The notes under the pieces: generated by a model | Told to the model about the DNA's origin: nothing | Database searches by the model: none | What the model saw: only the letters and a program-made list of their open reading frames with translations | Part shown: positions 51,417 to 62,251 of the stretch, one piece after another | Numbering within the stretch: the stretch's first letter is position 1 | Layout: every line of letters starts with the position of its first letter | Assembly (NCBI GenBank): GCA_964608325.1 | Contig: CAZSMX010000001.1 | Location: 1-64,000, forward strand | Direction of reading: 5' to 3' | Length of the DNA stretch: 64,000 nt | Origin: CAZRVH01 sp964608325 | Lineage (GTDB): Bacteria > Patescibacteriota > Gracilibacteria > Peribacterales > Peribacteraceae | Program-made: the position numbers and the translations under genes

Positions 51417-51433
51417 TCCGGGACGGAATCTTG

Positions 51434-51461
51434 AAAGCCCTCTTCATCGGGGGCTTTTTTT
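51434..51461 (+). terminator. Rho-independent terminator
   Basis: AAAGCCC (51434-51440) pairs with GGGCTTT (51451-51457) followed by a T run to 51461. The T run overlaps the stop codon of the converging gene. Confidence 0.88.
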
Positions 51462-51843
51462 AAACCAAAGATTTCGGCTCCGCGAAGGCCTCGGGAAACG
51501 CCTTGATGCAGCGTCTTCGCACGTCCTGCATTTCCTGCAAGACGGGGGCATTCGGATCGATGCGTTCGATGACTCCGATGGCATCGAACAGACGGGACAG
51601 GAAAATATTGGCCATTCTCCAAACCGATTCCTCATGCGCCCCCTTCGGCATATCCAATACCGCCGTCAGGCAATCATGCGCCGCATCGGAAAAATATTCG
51701 TCACCCTCCGCGGAAGGACCGATGACGTCGCATGCCTTGCGCACGAGTGTCCTACGGGCAACGTCAGTGCCAGGATCAAACAGCCGCAACGGAAGTTGCT
51801 CGGGGGAGGGATCGGGACCGCCTAAGCGAAAACCCACGGACAT
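51460..51843 (-). CDS. Hypothetical protein, 127 aa
   Basis: A soluble, mainly helical protein ('DVARRTLVRKACDVIG', 'YFSDAAHDCLTAVLDM', 'VWRMANIFLSRLFDAIGVIERID', 'LQEMQDVRRRCIKAFPEAF') with no recognised family. The ATG lies six bases after a TATAGA hexamer on the minus strand. The 88-nt element copy B lies between it and rpoD upstream. Confidence 0.65.
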   Translation of the reverse strand: MSVGFRLGGPDPSPEQLPLRLFDPGTDVARRTLVRKACDVIGPSAEGDEYFSDAAHDCLTAVLDMPKGAHEESVWRMANIFLSRLFDAIGVIERIDPNAPVLQEMQDVRRRCIKAFPEAFAEPKSLV

Positions 51844-51926
51844 GACGTATCTATAGCACTCCTGAAGCCGGAATTGCTTGCTTGCATTGAAATCTATGTC
51901 AGATGACAGATATCAATCAAATAACC

Positions 51927-52014
51927 CTTCCGAACGAGCGCTTTGCGCGAAGTGGAGGAAGTCATTGCCGGATAGATAGTTCATGAAAGAAAACCCGGAG
52001 GGTTGTCTTTCATG
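51927..52014. ncRNA. 88-nt structured element, copy B (adjoining rpoD stop)
   Basis: Same length as 24614-24701 with no gaps. P1 is CTTCC (51927-51931) with GGAAG (51957-51961), P2 is GCGC-TTT-GCGC, TTGCCGGA is conserved, and P3 is CATGAAAG with CTTTCATG (ending 52014). An inner ACCC/GGGT helix is specific to this copy. It ends three bases from the rpoD stop. On the plus strand it would be a free-standing RNA; on the minus strand P3 would be an rpoD 3'-UTR hairpin. Strand unresolved. Confidence 0.58.
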
Positions 52015-52016
52015 CC

Positions 52017-53510
<1,494 letters not shown>

Positions 53511-53687
53511 GGCGAAGAGCAAAAAGGAATCGAGCCAAGGGATGGCTCGCAAATAAAGTACTGAAAGACGTGCGAATGGGGAAGGGAAAATGCGATTGGG
53601 ACGGGGTCCCGCGCCCTGATTCCATTGCTGCTTCGTGTTCTTTATACACTCAAAATGGCAGGATTTCAACCAAACGGGCGTTTTTCT

Positions 53688-55421
53688 TCAGGAAACCGCA
53701 CTCATGAGCTGCGAGAATTCCGCATTGAGGATCTGCTCCTCCTCTTTCTTCCCTTCCTTCCGGGCAATCAGGATCTTCTTGGACAATTCCTGGATTTTTT
53801 TGCGCTTCACGTCGCGATTCGCAATATCAATCATCTTGTTGATCTCGCGGATGCAGGTGGAATCATTCCAGCCGGCCATGCCGTTCTCCTCGCAGAAGAG
53901 CACCAGGATACCGGCGCGCTGGCGCACATCCTCTGGCAGCGACATCGCCGACAGCAGGTCGCCCTGGGGTGACACGATGGATTTGAGACCGTCGAAGAGC
54001 TGCCTGGCGAACGGTTCGTCGGGTTCGATAAGTTTCGCAAGCAAGCCGAGCTGGGTCGGGTACATCAGGAACAATCCCAGAACGATATCCACGCTGTTGA
54101 ACATCATGGCATGGGGAACCGCGGACTGCGCGGCGGATCGGCGGGTAGGGGTCCCCTTGGAGGATTCCGTTGCACGCAGGTCGTCTTGCAGCGCAGTCTC
54201 GGAAATTTTCATGGCCTCGGCGGCCTTGCGCATCCAGAAGGTGCGATCCGTCGACGTTGGCAATGCCTGCAGCAAGGTAAGCAAGCGATCCAGCGCCGCC
54301 TTTCTCACGGCGGGTGCGTTCAAGTCTTGCGAAGAAATATCCTCCAGGACGATATCCAGGTACGGCTTGCCGCCCGTTTCCAGGATCGCCTTCAAGCCTG
54401 ATGGATCCTCCACCGCGGCATCCGCCGGGTCCTTGGTGCCGAGCACGATTCCGTTCACCGCAAGCCCTTCCTTGCAGCACGTCTGGAACGCACGCTCCGC
54501 GGCTTCGCGACCCGCGCGGTCCTGATCCAAACAAAGGACGACCGTATCGACATACCGCTTCAGGAGTTTTGCATGCTCGTCCGTCAGTGCCGTGCCGCAG
54601 CTTCCCACCGTATGGACGGCGCCCACGCGATGACATGCCAAGACGTCGAAGTATCCCTCGACGACGATCACCTGTTTCTTCTCGCGCATCGCTTCCTTCG
54701 CCAGGTGGATGCCGAAGAGAACGTTGGACTTGTGGTAGAGCGGGCTTTCGGACGAATTGAGATATTTCGCATCATCGTTTCCCATCGTGCGTCCGCCGAA
54801 CCCGATGAGACGGCCCTGCAGGTCGTGGATCGGGAACATGAGGCGGTTCCTGAATCGGTCGTACACGCGCTCCTCCGTAAGCTCTTTCTGAATGGCGAGG
54901 CCCGAGGTCACGATATCCTTCCTTCCGAATCCGGCTTTTAACAGATGATCGTACGTTTCGGAAAACGAATCGGGCGCGAATCCGAGCTGGAAATGCTTGC
55001 GTTCGGCCTCGTCCACTCCCCTCTTTGCCAGGTACTCCAACGTCGGTTCCTTTCCGGCAAGGTTTTTTTGAAAGAAGATGTTCGCGGATTCCAGGCATTC
55101 GCGCAGCCTGTCTTTCTCGTCTTTCTTGATCGCCTCGGGACGATCCGGCAGCTGCACGCCCGTCCGCTCGGCAAGGTCCTTGAGAGCCTGCGGGAAATCC
55201 ACGCCCTCGATAAGTTGGTAGAAGCTGAAAATGTCCCCGCCCTTCTGGCACGGGAAGCAGTAGCAGATGCCCTTGTCCGGCGAGACGAGGAAACTCGGCT
55301 TCGTATCGTTGTGGAAGGGGCAGAGCCCGACGAAATTCCTTCCTTTCTTCGTCAGCTGCGTGTACTGGCGGACGAGTTCCTCTATGGAAAGACGCGCTTT
55401 GATGTCCTGAACTGCATCCAC
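53688..55421 (-). CDS. dnaG: DNA primase DnaG
   Basis: A 577-residue primase that lays RNA primers at the fork. N-terminal CHC2 zinc finger (LCPFHNDTKPSF then ICYCFPC), the RNA-polymerase/TOPRIM core ('FPIHDLQGRLIGFGGR', 'VIVVEGYFDVLACHRVG', 'VVLCLDQDRAGREA') and a C-terminal helical DnaB-binding-like domain. It sits 38 bases after the RsmB/F-like gene and 177 bases before rpoD, in one minus-strand block. Confidence 0.97.
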   Translation of the reverse strand: MDAVQDIKARLSIEELVRQYTQLTKKGRNFVGLCPFHNDTKPSFLVSPDKGICYCFPCQKGGDIFSFYQLIEGVDFPQALKDLAERTGVQLPDRPEAIKKDEKDRLRECLESANIFFQKNLAGKEPTLEYLAKRGVDEAERKHFQLGFAPDSFSETYDHLLKAGFGRKDIVTSGLAIQKELTEERVYDRFRNRLMFPIHDLQGRLIGFGGRTMGNDDAKYLNSSESPLYHKSNVLFGIHLAKEAMREKKQVIVVEGYFDVLACHRVGAVHTVGSCGTALTDEHAKLLKRYVDTVVLCLDQDRAGREAAERAFQTCCKEGLAVNGIVLGTKDPADAAVEDPSGLKAILETGGKPYLDIVLEDISSQDLNAPAVRKAALDRLLTLLQALPTSTDRTFWMRKAAEAMKISETALQDDLRATESSKGTPTRRSAAQSAVPHAMMFNSVDIVLGLFLMYPTQLGLLAKLIEPDEPFARQLFDGLKSIVSPQGDLLSAMSLPEDVRQRAGILVLFCEENGMAGWNDSTCIREINKMIDIANRDVKRKKIQELSKKILIARKEGKKEEEQILNAEFSQLMSAVS

Positions 55422-55459
55422 GGGAAGAAGGTTGGGAACGGACTATCAGTATACACCCG

Positions 55460-56899
55460 TCACCCCATCTGCACGATCCACCGTGGAATATTATTTTTCA
55501 AGCGTCCGCTTTTGGCCAAGCCCAGTCCAATTCCCATGTTGCGGTAACGGATGATCACGTGCCCGTCGAGATCCGCGGGGCAATCGATATCCTGCGCGGA
55601 GAGGAGTTTTTCGAGCTGGTCGGCGGTGACGTCGAAAACGCTCTTTGTCGCCAGGTGCCCCCGCAGCGTCGCAATCTCGTGACTAATCAGGATGCGTCCG
55701 TCCTTCAGCATTTTTCCGAACGGCAATCCCAGCGAGTAATCCTGCACCGGAAGCTCGAAGTGCGCGGCGTCGTTGTTCGAAAGCAGGATCATCTCACCGC
55801 GGGAGAACAGCCTGTCTTCCTCCCCGACCATCGGGAAGCCGTAGCGTTGCTCCATCATGGATGCGATCTCCTCCTTCCTTCGCCTGGACAATTCCTTCTC
55901 CTGGAAAGGCTCCATCACCATCTTGTCGATGTACCTGGTAGGAGCCTTCTTCTTCAGCACCGCGCTGAAGAAGCCTTCGGTATCGTACGTTTGCGGCCAC
56001 AGGCGGATGAGCGGAAGAGGGCTTGCATCAGGGCTGAAGTGCAATTGCTGCACCTTCGCGGAGTCGGCCAATGCCTTGTCCCAGTACCCCTCCGGAGCAA
56101 TGTTCAGCGTGCGCGGATCGACGACTTCCAATTGGTCCGGGAATTTGTTGAGGATGTACAGGATGACCCCTTCGTTTTCCTCGGGAGTGAGCGTGCAGGT
56201 GGAGTACACGATGCGTCCTCCGACCTTCGCCGCGTGGACGGCGGATTCCAGCAGTGCGTGCTGGAGGCTCGCCATGCTCTTCGTGTTCTCGATGGAACAA
56301 TACTTCAGTGCGTCGGAATCCTTGCGCGCCGTTCCCTCGGCGGTGCACGGGGCGTCGCAGAGCACGCGGTCGAAACGTTCCGTCATGTGCTTCGCGAACC
56401 ACTGCCCTACCTTCTTGCTGACGATCACATTGCTTACGCCGGAACGATGGAGAGCCGTTTTCAATGTCCACAGCCTCTTCTCCTGCACGTCGTTCGCGAG
56501 AATCACTCCCCTGCCCTCCTGCTTGCCGGCGATCTGCGTCGTCTTACTTCCCGGCGCCGCGCTCATGTCCAAAATCGCCTCACCCGCCTCGGGCTGGAGC
56601 AATTCGACGGGCAGCATGCTCGCCGCCTCCTGCATGTAAAAATGCCCCATCAAGTGCATCAGGTCCTTGCCGAGCGCGTTGCTGCGGTCCTCGCGGTCGA
56701 TGAAGAACGCTTCCTTGGACCACGGGACATCCGTCAGCATCCACTTCTTTTCCTCCGCCCACTTCTTGAAATCCTCCACCGACGACTTCAGCGTATTCAC
56801 GCGCACGCTCTTGCGCAGCGGACGGGCGCTGTAGTCCAAAAGGGCCTGGAGATCGGTAAAAGCCGCGTAACGCTCGAAAGGATGTTCTTTGGGTGCCAT
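55460..56899 (-). CDS. NOL1/NOP2/Sun-family RNA m5C methyltransferase (RsmB/RsmF-like)
   Basis: A 479-residue SAM-dependent cytosine-5 RNA methyltransferase. N-terminal 'RKSVRVNTLKSSVEDF', 'YMQEAASMLPVELL', SAM motif 'ILDMSAAPGSKTTQIA', motif IV DAPCTAEGTARKD (catalytic region with PC) and motif VI 'YSTCTLTPEENEGV' (second cysteine). The C-terminal ~170 residues resemble the RsmF extension. Likely 16S rRNA substrate, exact base unknown. The start MAPKEHPF is preferred over an ATG six codons earlier. Confidence 0.93.
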   Translation of the reverse strand: MAPKEHPFERYAAFTDLQALLDYSARPLRKSVRVNTLKSSVEDFKKWAEEKKWMLTDVPWSKEAFFIDREDRSNALGKDLMHLMGHFYMQEAASMLPVELLQPEAGEAILDMSAAPGSKTTQIAGKQEGRGVILANDVQEKRLWTLKTALHRSGVSNVIVSKKVGQWFAKHMTERFDRVLCDAPCTAEGTARKDSDALKYCSIENTKSMASLQHALLESAVHAAKVGGRIVYSTCTLTPEENEGVILYILNKFPDQLEVVDPRTLNIAPEGYWDKALADSAKVQQLHFSPDASPLPLIRLWPQTYDTEGFFSAVLKKKAPTRYIDKMVMEPFQEKELSRRRKEEIASMMEQRYGFPMVGEEDRLFSRGEMILLSNNDAAHFELPVQDYSLGLPFGKMLKDGRILISHEIATLRGHLATKSVFDVTADQLEKLLSAQDIDCPADLDGHVIIRYRNMGIGLGLAKSGRLKNNIPRWIVQMG

Positions 56900-57059
56900 C
56901 TCCGTGAAGATTAGCATAGGAGAGCCGAAAACCCCATTATTTGCTGATCCGATCGCTTATTCCGTGGATAAAGCAGGATATTGACCGAAACCGCCGTTAA
57001 CGGGATAATCTTTGCAAGCTCCCATCCCACCCGCTCTTTCGAAAGGAGGTACGTCCGCG

Positions 57060-57434
57060 ATGTCCTACCGTGAATCGGAACGCTACTCGCAACTCTTGGA
57101 TGATTGCGGCCTGATTGAAGTCGAAGACGGAACGCGCGTCGTCGAAGTTGAGTACTACCCGCTGTACCGTCGGATGCGTCGATTCGTGAACTTCCTAAGC
57201 GCAGGCTGCAATCTCGATCGATTGCTGAAGAAGTGCACGAAGAAGCAGCTCGATCAGCTCGTCTCCAGAGCAAGGCTACAGCTCGAAATCCTCTGCCTCT
57301 ACGGAGGCCAAAGCAAAGACTCGGATTTCCTCCGTGTCGGCGAGGAACTCGAGACGGTCGCAAGCGCGGTGCGAGGCCGGTCGAGAATTGACCGGAGCTT
57401 CAAACAACTTCATGCCCGATTCGTCGCGGCATGA
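57060..57434 (+). CDS. Hypothetical protein, 124 aa
   Basis: Starts MSYRESERYSQLL with a strong AAAGGAGG upstream, which decides the start. Mainly helical and basic, with 'YYPLYRRMRRFVNFLSAGCNLDRLLKKCTKKQLDQLVSRARLQLE' in the middle and 'RGRSRIDRSFKQLHARF' at the end. It has no recognised family and its own terminator. One of the short, Shine-Dalgarno-bearing orphan genes in this window. Confidence 0.68.
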   Translation: MSYRESERYSQLLDDCGLIEVEDGTRVVEVEYYPLYRRMRRFVNFLSAGCNLDRLLKKCTKKQLDQLVSRARLQLEILCLYGGQSKDSDFLRVGEELETVASAVRGRSRIDRSFKQLHARFVAA

Positions 57435-57463
57435 ACGGCGAGCCTCTTGCAAGGCTCTCCATT

Positions 57464-57501
57464 ACCCGGGAACACACATCGTTGTGTATCCTGGGTTTTT
57501 T
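57464..57501 (+). terminator. Rho-independent terminator
   Basis: An imperfect stem from ACCCGGGAACACA (57464-57476) with TGTGTATCCTGGGT (ending about 57496), then a T run to 57501. It reaches the stop codon of the converging leuS. Confidence 0.8.
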
Positions 57502-59878
57502 AAATCACCAGGCTCACCAATTTTCCAGGAACGTAGATTTCCTTTTTCGGCGTGCTTCCTTCCAGGTGCTTCACGACGTTCTCCTGTTGTTTGGCGAGTG
57601 CGATGATATCCTCTTTCGCCATCGATGCCGGCACTTCGATGGTCGCGCGGAGCTTACCGTTCACCTGCACGGCGATCGTCAGCGAGTCGGCCACGAGCAT
57701 GGCGGGGTCGTGCGCGGGCCATTCCTGTTCGACGGCGAAGCCCTTCCCTCCGGACATCTCCCACAGTTCGTCCGCAAGGTGCGGGGCGAGCGGGGCGAGT
57801 AACTTGATGAACGTTCGCGCGGACTCCGTCGTGATCCCCTCCTCTTTCTCGATCGCATTCAGGAGTTCCATGAGCGAGGAGATGCAGGTGTTGAATTGGA
57901 GGCGTTCCAAGTTGTCCGTATTCATCTTAATTGATTTATGGATCAGCCCTAACAGAGGCCGTGAATCCTGATCTACTTTTTTACTCATCTTGTCCGGCAA
58001 AATCTTCATGATCCTCTGTGTGAAGCGGACGATGCCGTTGATACCCGTATCACTCCAATCCCCTCCGTCGCTGAACGGGCCCATGAACATCAGGTATATG
58101 CGGAACACATCGGCGCCGTACTTCTCCACGAAGCTGTCGGGACTGATGACGTTTCCTTTGCTCTTGCTCATCTTCGCGCCGTCCTTGGTAATGAGCCCTT
58201 GGTGGAACAGATGCTCGAAGGGTTCCTCGTGCGACACGATGCCGAAGTCCTTCAGCGCCATCATAACGAAGCGGGCGTAGAGGAGGTGCATGGTCGCATG
58301 TTCAGGACCGCCGATGTACATGTTCACGGGCATCCACTTTTTCTCCACCGACGGATCGATGAGATGCTTCGCGTCGCCCTCTGCCAGGAAGCGCAGCTCA
58401 TAGAAACTGGAACAAACGAACGTATCCATCGTGTCGTACTCCGGCGTCCAGCCTTTGCCAAAGATCGCCTCCGTGCGCTCCTTGAATTCCTTGGAATCAA
58501 CCAAGGGCGACTTTCCCGTCGGCTTAAACTCCACGTCCGTGGGAAGCAGCCACGGGAGGTGCTTCTCGGGGATCGGGTGAGGATTGCCCTCGGGATCGTA
58601 GACGATGGGAATGGGCGCGCCCCAGTAGCGCTGGCGGGACACCAGCCAGTCGCGAAGCCTGTACTGCGTCACACTGCGGCCGCAGTCGGCGTCTTCCAGC
58701 CAGGCGACCATTTTTTTCTTCGCCTCTTCGGTAGAAAGTCCGTCGAGGAATTGGGAGTTCATCGCGACGCCTTGTCCGTACGGATCCTCCCCCTCCATCA
58801 CATTCACGATCGGCAGGCCGAAGGTCTTGGCAAAGGCGTTATCGCGTTCGTCATGCGCGGGAACTGCCATTACGGCGCCCGTACCGTAATTCGCCAGTGC
58901 GTAATCGGCGATCCAGACGGGCAACTTCTCGCCTGTGACGGGATGCAGGACGAAGGCGCCCGTGGTGACGCCCGTCTTCGTCTTGTTCAAATCAGTGCGC
59001 TCCAACTCCGTCTTCTTCTTCACCTCCTCGCGGTACGCATGCACGGCGCCCCAATGCTCCTTGGGCGTAATCTTCTCCACCAATTCGTGCTCGGGAGCCA
59101 GGACGACGTACGTGACGCCGAAGAGCGTGTCCGGACGCGTGGTGAAGACTTTGATGACGTCGTCGAACCCGTCGACCTTGAAATGGATTTCCGCCCCCTC
59201 GCTGCGCCCGATCCAGTTCCTCTGCACGGACTTCGTGCGCTCGGGCCAGTCGAGGCCGTCCAAGTTATCGACCAGTTTGTCCGCGTACTTCACGATGTTC
59301 CAGAACCACTGCGTGAGTGGCTTCTGGATCACCTCGGTGCCGCAGCGCTCGCACGCGCCGTCCTTCACCTGCTCGTTGGCGAGGACCGTCTGGTCCTTCG
59401 GGCACCAGTTCACGTTCGCGTTCTTACGGTAGGCGAGCTTGTGCTCGTACATCTTCAGGAATAGCCACTGCGTCCAGCGATAATACTCCGGATCCGTCGT
59501 CGCGAGCGTCTTGTCCCAGTCGTACATGCACCCGATGCGCGAGAGCTGTTCGATCATCGTCGCCACGTTCTTGGCCGTGGACTCCGCCGGAGGCGTGCCC
59601 GTCTTGATGGCGTAGTTCTCGGCGGGAAGACCGAACGCGTCGAATCCCATCGGCTCGAACACGTCGAAACCGCGCATGCGCTTGTAACGCGCGAAGGAGT
59701 CCGCCGGGGCGTAGTTGTACCAGTGACCCACGTGCAGCTTGTCGCCGCTCGGGTACGGGAACATAGTGAGCGAATAGAAGGGCTTTTTCGCCTTCTTCAG
59801 GTCGGCTGCATGGAGCTTGGCGTCCGCCCATTTCTTCTGCCATTTCGCCTCGACGTCTGTGGGGTTATAAGGATTCAT
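57500..59878 (-). CDS. leuS: Leucyl-tRNA synthetase
   Basis: A 792-residue class I synthetase charging tRNA-Leu. HIGH-type motif in 'MFPYPSGDKLHVGHWYNYA', editing domain ('TVYVVLAPEH'-like and 'VTTGAFVLHPVTGEKLPVWIADYAL'), zinc-type cysteines in 'NWCPKDQTVLANEQVKDGACERCG', and KMSKS in 'GAKMSKSKGNVISPD'. It is shorter than the usual ~860 residues. The start MNPYNPTDVEAKWQ lies seven bases after TACCAT (59886-59891); an in-frame ATG three codons earlier overlaps that box. Confidence 0.97.
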   Translation of the reverse strand: MNPYNPTDVEAKWQKKWADAKLHAADLKKAKKPFYSLTMFPYPSGDKLHVGHWYNYAPADSFARYKRMRGFDVFEPMGFDAFGLPAENYAIKTGTPPAESTAKNVATMIEQLSRIGCMYDWDKTLATTDPEYYRWTQWLFLKMYEHKLAYRKNANVNWCPKDQTVLANEQVKDGACERCGTEVIQKPLTQWFWNIVKYADKLVDNLDGLDWPERTKSVQRNWIGRSEGAEIHFKVDGFDDVIKVFTTRPDTLFGVTYVVLAPEHELVEKITPKEHWGAVHAYREEVKKKTELERTDLNKTKTGVTTGAFVLHPVTGEKLPVWIADYALANYGTGAVMAVPAHDERDNAFAKTFGLPIVNVMEGEDPYGQGVAMNSQFLDGLSTEEAKKKMVAWLEDADCGRSVTQYRLRDWLVSRQRYWGAPIPIVYDPEGNPHPIPEKHLPWLLPTDVEFKPTGKSPLVDSKEFKERTEAIFGKGWTPEYDTMDTFVCSSFYELRFLAEGDAKHLIDPSVEKKWMPVNMYIGGPEHATMHLLYARFVMMALKDFGIVSHEEPFEHLFHQGLITKDGAKMSKSKGNVISPDSFVEKYGADVFRIYLMFMGPFSDGGDWSDTGINGIVRFTQRIMKILPDKMSKKVDQDSRPLLGLIHKSIKMNTDNLERLQFNTCISSLMELLNAIEKEEGITTESARTFIKLLAPLAPHLADELWEMSGGKGFAVEQEWPAHDPAMLVADSLTIAVQVNGKLRATIEVPASMAKEDIIALAKQQENVVKHLEGSTPKKEIYVPGKLVSLVI

Positions 59879-59955
59879 CGCGCCCATGGTAGCGGTTTTC
59901 GATTCGAGGTGAAACCATTGACTCCCTCCGGCGCTGGCTTATCCTCTTCCTCCAA

Positions 59956-60789
59956 ATGGAATCCCAAAACGCGATCTTCGACGGCTTGGAAATGGAACTG
60001 CGCCCCATCCACGATTTCTATTTCAATACTCCTAGCTTCCGCGATGTCCGCCAGAGCGGGTCCCAACGTGAGTGGAATTATTTCATCAATGCCATCAACA
60101 GGCAGGAGTTGGATTCGGGAAGAATTCTGCGAAGCATCCGAGATACGTACATCCACAAAATCCAGGCACTGCTTCATCCAGACCTGGACAAAACCGTATG
60201 CCCGTACAGCGATACGGAGAGAGAGGTGATCCTCCGCGAACGACGAATGGTCCTGCAGGATTGCCTGGACTGCCTGCGCACAACGAAGCAAGTCATGGAT
60301 ACGCTGCTCGATGTACCCGGGGACACGTACCAGGAAAACAGGCCCGTATCCATCGTGGAATTTTCCGACGAACATATCCCGTCCATAAAGATTCTGGAGG
60401 AACAAACCTACAACGATGCGATAAACGGGACGAAATTCGCGGAGATGTTCAAGCACATGAAGGACAAGAACAGATTGTACGACAAACACAATAAAGCACA
60501 CCCGATGCACTTCAGGGTCGCGGTGCATCCGTCAAAGAATCGCCTGGTGTACGGATACATCTTCACGGAATCCTCCACGACCTCCGCATGCGACATGCAT
60601 ACGTACACGTCGTTTCGCGGATCGTTCGCCGAAGCGCGTCGGCTGACGAAGATCATCACCATGGCCTGCCAGCCCGAAGCAACGGCCAGGGCGGTTCCCG
60701 AACTCATCGCTGATACGCTGGATCACATGCAAAAGCGCCAGGGGGACCGTTTTGAGGACCATACGAAGCAGTATCATCAGGAAGGGTAA
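59956..60789 (+). CDS. Hypothetical protein, 277 aa
   Basis: A soluble, mostly helical protein with no recognised domain. Possible landmarks are 'DKTVCPYSDTEREVILRERRMVLQDCLDCLRTTKQVM', 'HPMHFRVAVHPSKNRLVYGYIFTESSTTSACDMHTYTSF' (a strand-rich section) and a C-terminal helix 'AVPELIADTLDHMQKRQG'. It lies between the divergent leuS and der, ending 20 bases before der, so co-transcription is possible. Confidence 0.68.
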   Translation: MESQNAIFDGLEMELRPIHDFYFNTPSFRDVRQSGSQREWNYFINAINRQELDSGRILRSIRDTYIHKIQALLHPDLDKTVCPYSDTEREVILRERRMVLQDCLDCLRTTKQVMDTLLDVPGDTYQENRPVSIVEFSDEHIPSIKILEEQTYNDAINGTKFAEMFKHMKDKNRLYDKHNKAHPMHFRVAVHPSKNRLVYGYIFTESSTTSACDMHTYTSFRGSFAEARRLTKIITMACQPEATARAVPELIADTLDHMQKRQGDRFEDHTKQYHQEG

Positions 60790-60809
60790 GCCTGTACACT
60801 GTCGCAGCT

Positions 60810-62168
60810 ATGGCCAAACTACCGGTGGTAGCCATTATCGGCAGACCGAATACGGGGAAATCGACGCTGTTCAACAGGTTCGTCGGATCCCGCCGCGCCA
60901 TCGTGTCCGACACCCCCGGAACGACGCGCGACCACGTGATGGAACGCGTGGAATGGGACGACATGGATTTCCTGCTGCTCGACACGGGAGGCATGGGGGG
61001 AGGCTCGGTCGATACGGATTTCGAAGAGGACGTCTCGGCGCAATCCACGGTGGCCCTGTCATCCGCGGACCTCATCCTCTTCACGGTGAACGCGAAGGAG
61101 CCGATGACGGCGTCCGACGAGGCGGTGATCGAGGTGCTGCGCAAGCGCAAGAGGAACCACGTGCCGGTGATCATCGTCGCGACGAAATGCGATAACCCCG
61201 AAACGGCGGAGCAAGCCGAGATGGAATACCAGTCACTCGGCATCGCCGACGACATCATCCCCATCAGCGCCGTGCACAACATAGGCGTGATGGATTTGGA
61301 GAATGCGATCGTGAAGCACCTCAAAGCGCTGCACTTCGAGAAGAAAAAGAAGGAAGACGGCGCCGACTCCGGCCAGCTGCGCGTCGCCCTGGTGGGCAAG
61401 CCGAACGTGGGGAAGAGCTCCCTCGTCAACGCCTTCATGAGCGAGCCGCAGCGAAAGCTGTCCTCCCGCATCGTGTCGGACATCCCGGGAACCACGCGCG
61501 ACAGCAGTGACACGGTGATCATGAACGAGGAGAAGGAATACGTGTTCGTCGATACTGCGGGACTTCGGCGCAAATCCCGCGTGGACGAGGACCTGGAGTA
61601 CTACAGCAACATGCGCAGCATCCAGGCGATCGAAGACAGCGACGTTGCCGTGCTCATGCTGGACGCCAAGGATGTCATCAGCAAGCAGGACAAGCGCATC
61701 GCCGGCATTGCGGTGGAGGCAGGAAAGGGCTTGATCCTCTTCGTAAACAAGGCTGACGAATTGACAGCGGAGGAAAAGGTCGAGAAGGAGGCGGAAGTAC
61801 GGGCCTCGCTCCCGTTCTGCCGCTACGCGTCGATTCTCTTCGGTTCCGCCAAGACGAGGGACGGCATCCTGAAGATTTTCCCGGTTATCGAAAGCATCCA
61901 GCGCAACCGCACGCGCCGCATCCCGCAGAAGGAATTGATGCGCTGGTACCAGGACGCCATCAGCCGCGTTCCGTCGCAGGTACTGGGCAAGAGCAAGTTC
62001 ATCACGCAGGCGGAAGATACGCCCCCGACCTTCGTGCTGTTCGTGAAGAACGCGAAAAAGGTGGACGTTTCCCAGCTGCGCGCGCTGGAAAACAACATTC
62101 GCTCCACGTTCGCATTCGAAGGCACACCGATCAAATGGATCACGAAGGAACCGAAGCCGCACGAATAA
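60810..62168 (+). CDS. der: Ribosome-assembly GTPase Der (EngA)
   Basis: A 452-residue tandem GTPase needed for 50S assembly. First G domain: 'GRPNTGKSTLFNRFVG', 'DTPGTTRD', 'LLDTGGM', 'VATKCDN'. Second: 'GKPNVGKSSLVNAFM', 'DIPGTTRDSSD', 'FVDTAGLRRKSRV', 'FVNKADEL'. A C-terminal KH-like domain follows. In the second domain the usual NKWD is NKAD. Confidence 0.97.
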   Translation: MAKLPVVAIIGRPNTGKSTLFNRFVGSRRAIVSDTPGTTRDHVMERVEWDDMDFLLLDTGGMGGGSVDTDFEEDVSAQSTVALSSADLILFTVNAKEPMTASDEAVIEVLRKRKRNHVPVIIVATKCDNPETAEQAEMEYQSLGIADDIIPISAVHNIGVMDLENAIVKHLKALHFEKKKKEDGADSGQLRVALVGKPNVGKSSLVNAFMSEPQRKLSSRIVSDIPGTTRDSSDTVIMNEEKEYVFVDTAGLRRKSRVDEDLEYYSNMRSIQAIEDSDVAVLMLDAKDVISKQDKRIAGIAVEAGKGLILFVNKADELTAEEKVEKEAEVRASLPFCRYASILFGSAKTRDGILKIFPVIESIQRNRTRRIPQKELMRWYQDAISRVPSQVLGKSKFITQAEDTPPTFVLFVKNAKKVDVSQLRALENNIRSTFAFEGTPIKWITKEPKPHE

Positions 62169-62195
62169 TGAAATAAATCACCAATCATCAAATTA

Positions 62196-62238
62196 CAATC
62201 ACCAATGAAGGAATTCCAACTTTGGATGTTGGTGATTG
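62196..62238. terminator. Inverted repeat between convergent der and LOG genes
   Basis: CAATCACCAA (62196-62205) and TTGGTGATTG (62229-62238) are perfect inverted copies around an internal GGAATTCC. Weaker symmetry extends outwards on both sides to about 62175 and 62252. It probably serves as a bidirectional 3'-end structure; the AT-rich repeats of AATCACCAATCATCAAATTA type could also be a mobile-repeat remnant. Confidence 0.55.
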
Positions 62239-62251
62239 ATTATTTGGTTAT

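Noticed and set aside
55559..56914. 451-codon plus-strand open frame opposite the RNA methyltransferase gene
   Set aside because: Antisense shadow; leucine/arginine/histidine-rich, no motif.
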